Assembly: GCA_020721165.1 (NCBI GenBank)
Contig: DYNG01000034.1
Location: forward strand, 1 to 7,155
Direction: 5' to 3'
Length of the DNA: 7,155 nt
Source: Desulfocapsa sulfexigens
Lineage (GTDB): Bacteria; Desulfobacterota; Desulfobulbia; Desulfobulbales; Desulfocapsaceae
Shown: positions 1 to 6,189 of the stretch, piece by piece
Numbering within the stretch: the first letter of the stretch is position 1
Layout of the letters: every line of letters begins with the position of its first letter
Notes under the pieces: generated by a model
Databases searched by the model: none
What the model saw: the letters and a program-made list of their open reading frames with translations, nothing else
Told to the model about the DNA's origin: nothing
Made by a program: the position numbers and the translations under genes

Positions 1-354
1 CAGGAACGGCGGTTCATGCTCAACAAGGCCAAAGAGCACGCCGATGAATTGGCGGTCAAAGTGGTGCAACGATTGCTTGATAAAGGAATTGTTGAGACCA
101 CGACGGTGCAGGGATTGCACGACTCGTTTACCGAGCAGCTCAAGAAATTGGCCGGCCTGGAAGAGTTTGATATCCAGTTGAAAGTGGCTCCCATTCGCAC
201 TCTGGTGCCGGATCCCAATATTATCAGCTTGTATCTGACCCAGTTCGTCATCGAAGACCTGATCAGTCATCCGGCCATTCAGGACATTTATGGGGAAGAT
301 CTGGATGTCTATCTGGCCATAGACTCTGTTTTCAAGGCGCTGCGCCCGGCGTGA
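1..354 (+). CDS. Uncharacterised protein, C-terminal part (5' end outside window)
   Basis: The frame is open to the first base of the window (codons for Q-E-R-R-F precede the first ATG at 16). No convincing ribosome binding site stands before that ATG, so the gene most likely begins upstream and only about 117 C-terminal residues are seen. They are mostly helical in character: a charged amphipathic stretch, then a short conserved-looking segment (APIRTLVPDPNIISLYLTQF) and an acidic end. No signal peptide, membrane span, cysteine or known motif is visible, so it is probably cytoplasmic. The stop overlaps the start of the radical SAM gene (GTGA), suggesting translational coupling and a shared process. 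I do not recognise the family. A short complete protein starting at 16 is the alternative. Confidence 0.7.
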   Translation, partial: QERRFMLNKAKEHADELAVKVVQRLLDKGIVETTTVQGLHDSFTEQLKKLAGLEEFDIQLKVAPIRTLVPDPNIISLYLTQFVIEDLISHPAIQDIYGEDLDVYLAIDSVFKALRPA

Positions 355-1640
355 CCCATCCTGCGGCCATTCCGTCGCCGGTTTTTGCCGATCGCCAGGG
401 TAATATTACCGATTTCTCGCCATTGACCATGGCCGGCATGGCCGGCGGTCAATTTTTCCAGCCCGCGCTTGACGATCTTATTCCTTTACCCGAGGGCAGT
501 GAACTTTTTGTCCTGCCGGGCCGTTTGCCAGTGGCCTGGGATCCAGATAGTGATGAACCGGCGCTGGTGGCCGACAATCCCCTGGAGCCTGGCTCCCCCA
601 TTCAGGCGGTTGCCGCCTTTATGGCGCCCGCCCATACCGCCGTGTTGAACGCGGCTTTCCAGACCACTGACAGCCAGGCCCCGCGCCTGCCTCTTTTTGC
701 TTACACCGCTGTGGGCTGGCTCGATGGTCGTTTCTGGGTGACAGCTTTCCGCAGTGATCCCGATAAACGGCAGGATGCCTGTCAGTTTGATCAAGCCCTT
801 ATCACCAGAAAAACCAGAAAAAAGCTCAAAGAGGGAGCTGACAACCGGTTGATCCAGCATCTGGGCAAATGCTGTCTGACCTATGGCTGTCCAGCCGCCC
901 GTAACTATTTTCTGGGCCGCTGGGAGGCCCCGCTTCCCACTTCCCCCGTCTGCAATGCCCGCTGTGTTGGCTGTATCTCTCTGCAACCGGCGGGTTCCTG
1001 TTCGGCGACCCAGGATCGTATCCGGTTTGTGCCCACGGCGCGCGAGATTGCGGCGGTGGCTGTTCCTCATTTGCAGACAGCGGAGGATGCCATCGTCAGT
1101 TTTGGCCAGGGCTGTGAAGGAGAACCTTTACTGCAGGCCGCCGTGATTGAAGAGGCGATCGGGCGGATTCGCAAGAAAACAGACCGGGGTATTATCAATC
1201 TGAACTCCAACGCCAGTCTGCCCCAGGCCGTGCGCCGCCTGGCCGCAGCCGGCCTGAACAGCCTGCGGGTCAGTATGAACTCGGCCCAGGAACCCTTGTA
1301 TCATCGCTACTACCGGCCCACGAATTACTCGTTTGCCGAGGTTCAGGAGTCTATTCTGGCCATGAAAGCGGCCAATGGTTTCGTGTCATTGAATTATTTT
1401 ATTCAGCCCGGCGTGACCGATTCGCGGGCGGAACTGGAGGCGCTGTCCACCCTGCTGACCCGCTGTCGCCCTGATTTGATCCAATTGCGCAATCTCAACA
1501 TGGACCCTGAATGGTATCTGCAAACCCTGGAGTTTCAGCCGGTCGAACCACCGTTGGGCATGCGGGCCTGGCTCCACGAGGTGCGCCAGCGCTTTCCAGC
1601 GCTGCGCCTGGGGTATTTTAATCCCTTCCGACAAAAATGA
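351..1640 (+). CDS. Radical SAM family protein of unknown substrate
   Basis: Predicted cytoplasmic 429-residue iron-sulfur enzyme. The cluster motif CNARCVGC (Cys201, Cys205, Cys208) is the CX3CX2C signature of radical SAM enzymes, which bind a 4Fe-4S cluster and cleave S-adenosylmethionine. GQGCEGEPLL (Cys255) matches the GGEP-type SAM-binding strand, and NLNSNA and LRVSMNS fit later barrel strands. The first ~170 residues are a separate domain containing LPEGSELFVLPGRLPVAWDP, which I recall from radical SAM proteins of sulfate reducers. Extra cysteines at 174, 175, 180 and 217 flank the motif and might bind a second cluster. The start is GTG, overlapping the upstream stop by 4 bases, with only a weak AAGGCG upstream; the conserved-looking N-terminus supports it. 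No SPASM-type C-terminal cysteine cluster is present. The reaction cannot be assigned from sequence. Confidence 0.9.
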   Translation: MTHPAAIPSPVFADRQGNITDFSPLTMAGMAGGQFFQPALDDLIPLPEGSELFVLPGRLPVAWDPDSDEPALVADNPLEPGSPIQAVAAFMAPAHTAVLNAAFQTTDSQAPRLPLFAYTAVGWLDGRFWVTAFRSDPDKRQDACQFDQALITRKTRKKLKEGADNRLIQHLGKCCLTYGCPAARNYFLGRWEAPLPTSPVCNARCVGCISLQPAGSCSATQDRIRFVPTAREIAAVAVPHLQTAEDAIVSFGQGCEGEPLLQAAVIEEAIGRIRKKTDRGIINLNSNASLPQAVRRLAAAGLNSLRVSMNSAQEPLYHRYYRPTNYSFAEVQESILAMKAANGFVSLNYFIQPGVTDSRAELEALSTLLTRCRPDLIQLRNLNMDPEWYLQTLEFQPVEPPLGMRAWLHEVRQRFPALRLGYFNPFRQK

Positions 1641-1667
1641 TTCGTGGTGGTATATTAAGATTGTATT

Positions 1668-1698
1668 TTGTCTGAAGATAAGATAAGCTGTCAGACAA
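1668..1698 (+). terminator. Perfect 8-bp inverted repeat, possible weak terminator or operator
   Basis: TTGTCTGA (1668-1675) and TCAGACAA (1691-1698) are exact inverted complements separated by 15 bases, and TAATTTTT follows. It lies 27 bases after the radical SAM stop. It could be a weak intrinsic terminator for that gene (a long loop and only 3 of 8 pairs GC argue against strength). Alternatively, it is a protein-binding dyad in the perR leader, with half-site centres 23 bp apart. Confidence 0.4.
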
Positions 1699-1714
1699 TA
1701 ATTTTTCTCACCTT

Positions 1715-1729
1715 TTAAGGTATCTTTAA
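1715..1729 (+). promoter_or_regulatory. Candidate PerR box upstream of perR
   Basis: TTAAGGTATCTTTAA is a 7-1-7 imperfect palindrome with 5 of 7 half-site positions paired. Its architecture and AT-rich TTA...TAA ends match the known PerR box pattern TTATAAT-N-ATTATAA. It lies 24 bases before the perR start codon, where a bound repressor could block transcription. PerR autoregulation is established in other bacteria; binding here is inferred. Confidence 0.45.
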
Positions 1730-1753
1730 CAACCTTTGTGTCAGGAGTAGATC

Positions 1754-2170
1754 ATGCCAGAAAATGCACCCATGCGTTTAACCACACAACGACAAGTTAT
1801 TCTGGAAGAACTGGTCAAGGTGTCGTCGCATCCCACGGCCAATGAAGTGTATGACATGGTGCGGCAGCGGCTTCCCCGTGTAGGTTTAGGGACGGTCTAC
1901 CGTAATCTTGAACTGATGGCGGAAACCGGCATGATTCTGAAGATAGAAGTTGGGGGAACGCAGAAACGCTTTGATGCCACTGTTCATCCTCATTATCATG
2001 TCCGCTGCACCGAGTGTGGAAAGGTGGATGATGTGAAGATGCCTGTGCAGCAGGGTATCAATGAAATAGCCGCACAGGTTTCCCATTATCAGATTCATGC
2101 TCATCATGTCGAATTTACCGGGGTTTGTCGTGATTGCGCCTCCTCCCAGCAAGAAGAGAAGATTCACTGA
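1754..2170 (+). CDS. perR: PerR-type peroxide-sensing transcriptional repressor (Fur family)
   Basis: A 138-residue cytoplasmic DNA-binding regulator of usual Fur-family length. An N-terminal winged helix includes RLTTQRQVIL (8-17) and the recognition segment GTVYRNLELMAETG (46-59). A C-terminal dimerisation domain follows. Aligned to Bacillus subtilis PerR, all five regulatory metal ligands keep their spacing: His26, Asp74, His80, His82 and Asp93 (for His37, Asp85, His91, His93, Asp104). The structural zinc site is Cys85/Cys88 and Cys125/Cys128. Asp rather than Glu at the last position favours PerR over Fur. In PerR the iron-bound form is inactivated when peroxide oxidises the histidines, derepressing oxidative-stress genes. 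The start has AGGAG at 1743-1747, 6 bases upstream. A PerR-box-like palindrome precedes the gene and a hairpin terminator follows, so it appears monocistronic. Confidence 0.93.
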   Translation: MPENAPMRLTTQRQVILEELVKVSSHPTANEVYDMVRQRLPRVGLGTVYRNLELMAETGMILKIEVGGTQKRFDATVHPHYHVRCTECGKVDDVKMPVQQGINEIAAQVSHYQIHAHHVEFTGVCRDCASSQQEEKIH

Positions 2171-2260
2171 TTTTCCCCTTTTTCTGGCGGGCAGATGAGA
2201 CCGTAAGCCAACGGACATTCGGGTGTGGCGGCGGGCTGTTGTTGCAAGATCATTAAATAA

Positions 2261-2299
2261 AAAAAGGCCTTTTCACCGTAGTGGTGAAAAGGCCTTTTT
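2261..2299. terminator. Bidirectional intrinsic terminator between perR and DUF3373 gene
   Basis: A perfect 17-bp stem, AAAAAGGCCTTTTCACC (2261-2277) with its complement at 2283-2299, and a 5-base loop. Reading + it runs into a T tract (2295-2306, broken by one G); reading - the A tract at 2255-2265 gives a U tract. It serves the convergent ends of perR and the - strand gene whose stop is at 2321-2323. Confidence 0.93.
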
Positions 2300-2320
2300 G
2301 TTTTTTACGGAGCGAAACTG

Positions 2321-4045
2321 TTACCAGCGATAGGCCAGGTTGACATAATAATTCCACATGGTATCAACCACCGGCATCAAAGTATCGAAAGAGGTGAGTT
2401 CGGATATTTTGATCGGTTCCCCCATGGGGTTGCCACTACCGGAGTATTCATAGTCATAATACTGAGCGCCCATGGAGAGCACCAGTTTGTTGTCAACAAA
2501 GGGCTGATTGTAGAAAAGCTCATAGACACTGCCGCGGGCGGCCAGTTTGCTGCCGGCTATATTATCTTCGCCGCCGGTGAATCCGAGCCAGTACTGTGAA
2601 CCCCAGTTGTATTCAAAGCCAATGGTTCCTTCGGTGGCGGGAATGGCTGTTTTCAGGCCGGCCCACACCGAATACCCGGTGCGGTCATGCTGTTCGCCGT
2701 TGCTGTTGAGCAGGGAATCGGTGCCAAAAAACTGCATCATGGGGCTGTTGGAGAATCCCGATGGACTGGCGTGGCTGAGGGCGAGATCGGCAAAGAAGCC
2801 AACATTCTTGTATTCCGACTGGCCAAGGAGGGTGACAATGTCAATATCACCAATATTGGCAGTTGGCTCGGTGCGGCTGATATAACCGCCCAGATTGGGG
2901 CTCATACTGTACGAATCAAATTTGCCGTCGCCATTCATGTCCATGCCGGACATGGTGAAGGGCACGACCACCAGGCCAGTGAAGCCATCGGTGACATCAA
3001 AGGCGTGGGCATACATGTTGATGATCTTGGTCTTGTCCTGCTCATAGAGATTGGCGATCCAGCCGGCGAACTGCATGTCATCCACTTCCGAATCAGCAGA
3101 GAAGGAAAAGGAGTTTCCTGATCCGGCGCCCGCTTCAAAGCCGTTGCCCCAGCATAGTTTGAAGGCGGATCCCTCGATGCCAGTGGCGTCGCTGAGAACC
3201 CAGCCCAGTGAGGCGCCGTCAAACTGCCAGTTGATGGCATGGGCCATGGGAGAACCGCCAACGGTGCCGGCCGAGCTGAACTCATCAGGAGCGCCACCCA
3301 GAGCCGGGCGGCGACCAACCGAGAAGTGATAAGGTGTTTCTCCCATATCCCCGAAATAGGTAAAGAAGGCCCTCTCAACCCGCAGTGCGGAGTCGCTGCC
3401 GGTGGAATGGACATTGCCATCCATGGTGACCGGATTGGGGCCGCCGTTATACCATTTAACACCGGTGGAGTCCCCAAAGACCTTGTTGGCAGAGAGTCGC
3501 CCGACAAAGGAGAGGGAATCGGACGGTTTGGCCTTCATGTCAATCCGAATCCGGGAGTTGAAGATGGAGTTGTTGTCAATGGACTGATCTTCAGGTGGCG
3601 GCAAGGGGCCAAAGGCGGCCAGGGCAGCCTTGGAGAAAGGTGTGCCGGTGGCCAGCATTCCCATCATACTCTGCTGCATGGCCACGGGCATGCCCTTGGC
3701 ATCTATCTGCATGGAGTTGAAACGGGTCTCAAAGTCAACGCCCAGGGTCACCTTGTCAAGAGTGCTGTGGGCCTCCGTAGTAGTCACCCGTTTGTCCAGG
3801 TCATCAATGGCATCCTGCATCTCCTGGTTGCCGCCGCCCTTGTTTTGCTGCTCCAGGGACATTTTCAAGGCATCTTCGGCGTTGGCCAGACGATCGTTGA
3901 GATCGGTGACGATGGATTTGAGCATCTCAATTTCCTGAACAAGCTCTTTGTTTGAGGTGGCTCCGCCGGCCAGGGCATCTGCCGGCAGTCCTGAAAACGA
4001 TAGTAACAGTGTCGCCAGTCCCGCCAGTCCGTAATATTTCTTCAT
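2321..4045 (-). CDS. DUF3373 family outer-membrane porin-like protein
   Basis: A 574-residue exported protein. A signal peptide occupies residues 1-26 (MKK, hydrophobic core, cleavage after Ala-Leu-Ala). Residues 34-68 form a coiled coil with clear heptads (Leu35, Ile39, Leu42, Val46, Leu49, Leu53, Leu60), and a second charged helix spans about 74-93. The rest is glycine- and aromatic-rich with alternating strand patterns, typical of an outer-membrane beta barrel, ending in an aromatic Tyr-Arg-Trp. SRIRIDMKAKPSDSLSFVGRL, GSDSALRVERAFF, VGRRPALGG and AINWQFDGASLGW resemble DUF3373 proteins of Geobacter-like bacteria and Campylobacterota. An N-terminal periplasmic coiled coil before a barrel recalls SLH/OprB-like or trimeric porins. 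Start: AAAGGAGAG (4057-4065 on the - strand) lies about 11-13 bases upstream, slightly far. Transport substrate unknown. Transcribed alone from a strong-looking promoter. Confidence 0.88.
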   Translation of the reverse strand: MKKYYGLAGLATLLLSFSGLPADALAGGATSNKELVQEIEMLKSIVTDLNDRLANAEDALKMSLEQQNKGGGNQEMQDAIDDLDKRVTTTEAHSTLDKVTLGVDFETRFNSMQIDAKGMPVAMQQSMMGMLATGTPFSKAALAAFGPLPPPEDQSIDNNSIFNSRIRIDMKAKPSDSLSFVGRLSANKVFGDSTGVKWYNGGPNPVTMDGNVHSTGSDSALRVERAFFTYFGDMGETPYHFSVGRRPALGGAPDEFSSAGTVGGSPMAHAINWQFDGASLGWVLSDATGIEGSAFKLCWGNGFEAGAGSGNSFSFSADSEVDDMQFAGWIANLYEQDKTKIINMYAHAFDVTDGFTGLVVVPFTMSGMDMNGDGKFDSYSMSPNLGGYISRTEPTANIGDIDIVTLLGQSEYKNVGFFADLALSHASPSGFSNSPMMQFFGTDSLLNSNGEQHDRTGYSVWAGLKTAIPATEGTIGFEYNWGSQYWLGFTGGEDNIAGSKLAARGSVYELFYNQPFVDNKLVLSMGAQYYDYEYSGSGNPMGEPIKISELTSFDTLMPVVDTMWNYYVNLAYRW

Positions 4046-4387
4046 GATTTTGTCTTCTCTCCTTTCGTGAACCGGTCATTTCATGTTGCTCCAAGCACAG
4101 TTTATGACCCATTCTTTTTGTATTGAACGACTCAGCTTAACTCTTCCCTAACATTTTTTATAGGGGGACTGTGGAATTGTCAAGAAAAATAAGAGGAAAG
4201 CGAGTGTTATGAAAAAAAAACAGGGAGCAAGCGGCGATGATCTTGTTTGCGTGTTGAATCGAGCGGCTTTGCAGATTTTCCTATTTTTTTGTGTTCGTCT
4301 TGTGATATGACCAAAGAAAAGGTTGTTCAAGTCAACCTCTGGAAGGCGCGATTCATCTGTTTTTCCATCTCATGTCAAGGAGGTCGT
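4046..4387. other. Divergent intergenic region (342 bases)
   Basis: Separates the - strand DUF3373 gene from the + strand binding-protein genes. It holds the DUF3373 promoter and leader, an A tract at 4212-4220, a T-rich run at 4276-4290 and a small hairpin AGGTTG (4320-4325)/CAACCT (4333-4338) with a 7-base loop in the + strand leader. No convincing promoter for the + strand genes was found: sigma70 pairs had wrong spacing and no sigma54 -24/-12 element fitted. Short ORFs here lack ribosome binding sites. Confidence 0.6.
4157..4183 (-). promoter_or_regulatory. Sigma70-type promoter for the DUF3373 gene
   Basis: On the - strand a perfect -35 TTGACA (4178-4183) is followed after 15 bases by TATAAA (4157-4162). 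The spacer is two bases short of ideal; the A-rich run after TATAAA could shift the functional -10 slightly. Transcription would begin near 4150, giving a leader of about 105 bases. Confidence 0.65.
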
Positions 4388-5194
4388 ATGGTGCGTGCAA
4401 GGGGGATGTGTAAATTTTCGGTTTTTGTCTTGTTCTTGTGTTGTATTGCCAGTTCTGGATCCGCCTGGGCCGGTAAGCTGAAAATTGGGGCTGGGGCCGC
4501 CGCTGCCGAGGGTATTTTCAAAAAGATTCAAGTCCCCCTGGAACAAGCGACCGGAGATACGATAAGTCTCATGGAGAGTGGCCCGGTGCAGGCCTTTAAA
4601 GATATGGATGACGGGGTTGTGGATGCCGCTGTTGGCGGGTATGTCTTTGTTGACTGGCTGGCCTTGATGGAGAAAGAGGGCTATCCGGTGCCGAAGAAAG
4701 AGCTTTACAAATCATATATTATTGGCAAGGATGTCATTCTCGTTCTCACCCATAAAACCGTTACGATCAAGGCCCTGTCCAAGGAACAGTTGGCCGGTAT
4801 CTTTACCGGAAAAGTCAAGGACTGGTCGGAAGTTGGGGGGCCACAACTGCCGATAGTGGTTGTTCTGGGCAGTCAGATCCCGGGGACTCAGGCGGTTTTT
4901 CAAAAAGCGGTGATGGGCGGGGCTCCTTATTTGAAAGGGGCGGTTGAGGGGACAACGGCGGCAGATCTGAAAAAAAGGGTCGTGGCCACGCCGGGGGCCA
5001 TTTCTTTGGGGGTCGTGGCCCAGATTGACGCGACCATCAATGCCCCTTCCATTCCTCTTATTGGCAGGCCGATTATTCTGGTTGTCAAACGAGACCTTGT
5101 TCCTTTTAAGCAACAGATGATAAAAAGAATGCTGGAGTTTATTGAAGGGCCGGGGCAGGCCTTGATAGCCACGCCCCAGACCCAGGCAAAGTAA
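4388..5194 (+). CDS. Periplasmic PstS-like substrate-binding protein (first paralogue)
   Basis: A 268-residue exported protein of the PBP-like (PstS-related) superfamily. Signal peptide 1-28: basic MVRARGMCK, hydrophobic core, cleavage after Ala-Trp-Ala. Mature landmarks are GAGAAAAEGIFKKI (34-47), LSKEQLAGIFTGKVKDWSEVGG (the hallmark PstS-like hinge segment) and LGSQIPGTQAVFQK (160-173). ATG at 4388 was chosen over a longer frame because AAGGAGGT (4377-4384) precedes it, it begins a clean signal peptide and it aligns with the downstream paralogue. Residues equivalent to PstS phosphate ligands Arg135, Ser139 and Asp56 are replaced (Gly161, Pro165, Gly), so a ligand other than phosphate is likely. 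It has no lipobox. No ABC permease or ATPase lies nearby. The tail is about 10 residues longer than its paralogue. First of an apparent three-gene group. Confidence 0.88.
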   Translation: MVRARGMCKFSVFVLFLCCIASSGSAWAGKLKIGAGAAAAEGIFKKIQVPLEQATGDTISLMESGPVQAFKDMDDGVVDAAVGGYVFVDWLALMEKEGYPVPKKELYKSYIIGKDVILVLTHKTVTIKALSKEQLAGIFTGKVKDWSEVGGPQLPIVVVLGSQIPGTQAVFQKAVMGGAPYLKGAVEGTTAADLKKRVVATPGAISLGVVAQIDATINAPSIPLIGRPIILVVKRDLVPFKQQMIKRMLEFIEGPGQALIATPQTQAK

Positions 5195-5247
5195 ATGGTC
5201 GCTCCCAAAAAAAAAGAATCGCAAGAGGATGTTTGTTGGTGTAGCAT

Positions 5248-5272
5248 TGATAGATACTGGTTGTTTCTATCA
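5248..5272 (+). repeat. Intercistronic hairpin between the two binding-protein genes
   Basis: TGATAGA (5248-5254) pairs with TCTATCA (5266-5272) around 11 bases, with two further possible pairs inside. A short T-rich stretch (TCTTTTATT) follows. It may be a weak attenuator or an mRNA-stabilising stem that sets unequal expression of the two genes. AT-rich pairs make it marginal. Confidence 0.35.
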
Positions 5273-5308
5273 TCTTTTATTCTTGTGGACAAAAAAGGAG
5301 GCATCTGT

Positions 5309-6085
5309 ATGTTGAAAGCAAAGGGTATGCATATTCTCAAAATGGTTGCATGTGCGATTTGTTGTTTTGCCATCGCTGGAACGGCGCGGGCCGACGAGGT
5401 CAAGGTTGGCTCGGGGGCGGCAGCAACGGAGAATATCTTCAAGAAAATTCAGGCCCCCATGGAGCAGGCCACCGGTGACAAGTTAACCCTGATTGCCAAT
5501 GGCCCGGCCCAGGCCTTCAAGGATCTGGATAAGGATGTCATCGAGGCGGCAGTTGGTGGATTAACTTTTGTTGACTGGATGTTGCTCATGGAGAAAGAAG
5601 GATATTCGGTACCCCACAAGGCTTTGTATAAGGTAAAAGTTATCGGCAAGGATGTGGTTCGGGTTCTGACCAATAAAGATGTGACGGTCACCGAGCTTTC
5701 CAAGGAACAGCTTGCTGGTATTTTTACCGGAAAGATCAAAAACTGGTCAGAGGTTGGTGGCCCGCAACTGCCGGTAAAGGTTGTTTTAGGGAGTAAAATT
5801 CCGGGGACACAGGCCGTTTTCCAAAAAAATATTATGGATGGCGCTGAATATACAAAAGAGGTTGTGGAAGGGACAGACGCGGCAGATGTCAAAAGCAAGG
5901 TGGTTGCCACTTCCGGGGCGGTGTCGTTAGGCGCTCTGGCCCAGTTGGACGGGAGCGTTAATGGCCCGAAGATCCCAGTGGTTGGGCGGCCCATTACCAT
6001 GGTGACCAAGCGGGATCTTTCGCCTGGTCTGCAAAGAATGGTTGATTATATTAAGGGGCCTGGGAAGGCATTGATTGTGGAGTAA
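5309..6085 (+). CDS. Periplasmic PstS-like substrate-binding protein (second paralogue)
   Basis: A 258-residue exported protein, tandem duplicate of the preceding gene: about 60% identical over the mature part by hand count, with no gaps until the C-terminus. Signal peptide 1-28 (MLKAKGMHILK, hydrophobic core, cleavage after Ala-Arg-Ala). The same landmarks occur at the same positions: GSGAAATENIFKKI, FVDW, LSKEQLAGIFTGKIKNWSEVGG and LGSKIPGTQAVFQK (160-173). Gly161, Lys163 and Pro165 stand where PstS has Arg135, Asp137 and Ser139; Lys163 differs from Gln163 in the first copy, so ligand preference may differ. ATG at 5309 was chosen because AGGAGG (5296-5301) lies 7 bases upstream and the signal peptide begins there. 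The open frame continues upstream to 5195 without support. Likely co-transcribed with its neighbours; it probably delivers or senses a small anion or similar ligand, unproven. Confidence 0.9.
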   Translation: MLKAKGMHILKMVACAICCFAIAGTARADEVKVGSGAAATENIFKKIQAPMEQATGDKLTLIANGPAQAFKDLDKDVIEAAVGGLTFVDWMLLMEKEGYSVPHKALYKVKVIGKDVVRVLTNKDVTVTELSKEQLAGIFTGKIKNWSEVGGPQLPVKVVLGSKIPGTQAVFQKNIMDGAEYTKEVVEGTDAADVKSKVVATSGAVSLGALAQLDGSVNGPKIPVVGRPITMVTKRDLSPGLQRMVDYIKGPGKALIVE

Positions 6086-6189
6086 GGGGTGGAGTGAAGG
6101 TTGGTGGGAAAGAGAAGCGAGGCTGTTCGCAGGTTCGTGTCGTTTTGTGGTAACTTGGCGTACACATATATTATTTCTTGGAGGAGAAT

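Noticed and set aside
428..445. Tandem ATGGCCGGC ATGGCCGGC
   Set aside because: Only two 9-base units coding M-A-G-M-A-G inside the radical SAM gene; chance or mild codon repetition, not a repeat element.
486..1070. 194-codon open frame on the - strand opposite the radical SAM gene
   Set aside because: Arg/Gly-rich antisense translation of a GC-rich coding region; no family resemblance.
3239..3955. 238-codon open frame on the + strand opposite the DUF3373 gene
   Set aside because: Antisense shadow of a well-supported gene; composition is low-complexity G/H/V-rich, with no ribosome binding site and no recognisable domain.
4148..4330. 60-codon - strand open frame in the intergenic region
   Set aside because: It overlaps the promoter of the DUF3373 gene, has no Shine-Dalgarno and a composition typical of AT-rich noncoding DNA.
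4247..4387. N-terminal extension of the first binding-protein gene from 4247
   Set aside because: It would place a signal peptide about 47 residues inside the protein, has no ribosome binding site, and the AAGGAGGT before 4388 fits far better.
5195..5308. ATG at 5195 as start of the second binding-protein gene
   Set aside because: It directly follows the upstream stop but would put 38 unrelated residues before a clean signal peptide; the AGGAGG before 5309 and the paralogue alignment decide the start.
5449..6009. Long - strand open frame opposite the second binding-protein gene (and a similar one at 4927-5442)
   Set aside because: Ser/Thr/Pro-rich shadow translations of the paralogous genes; no start signals.
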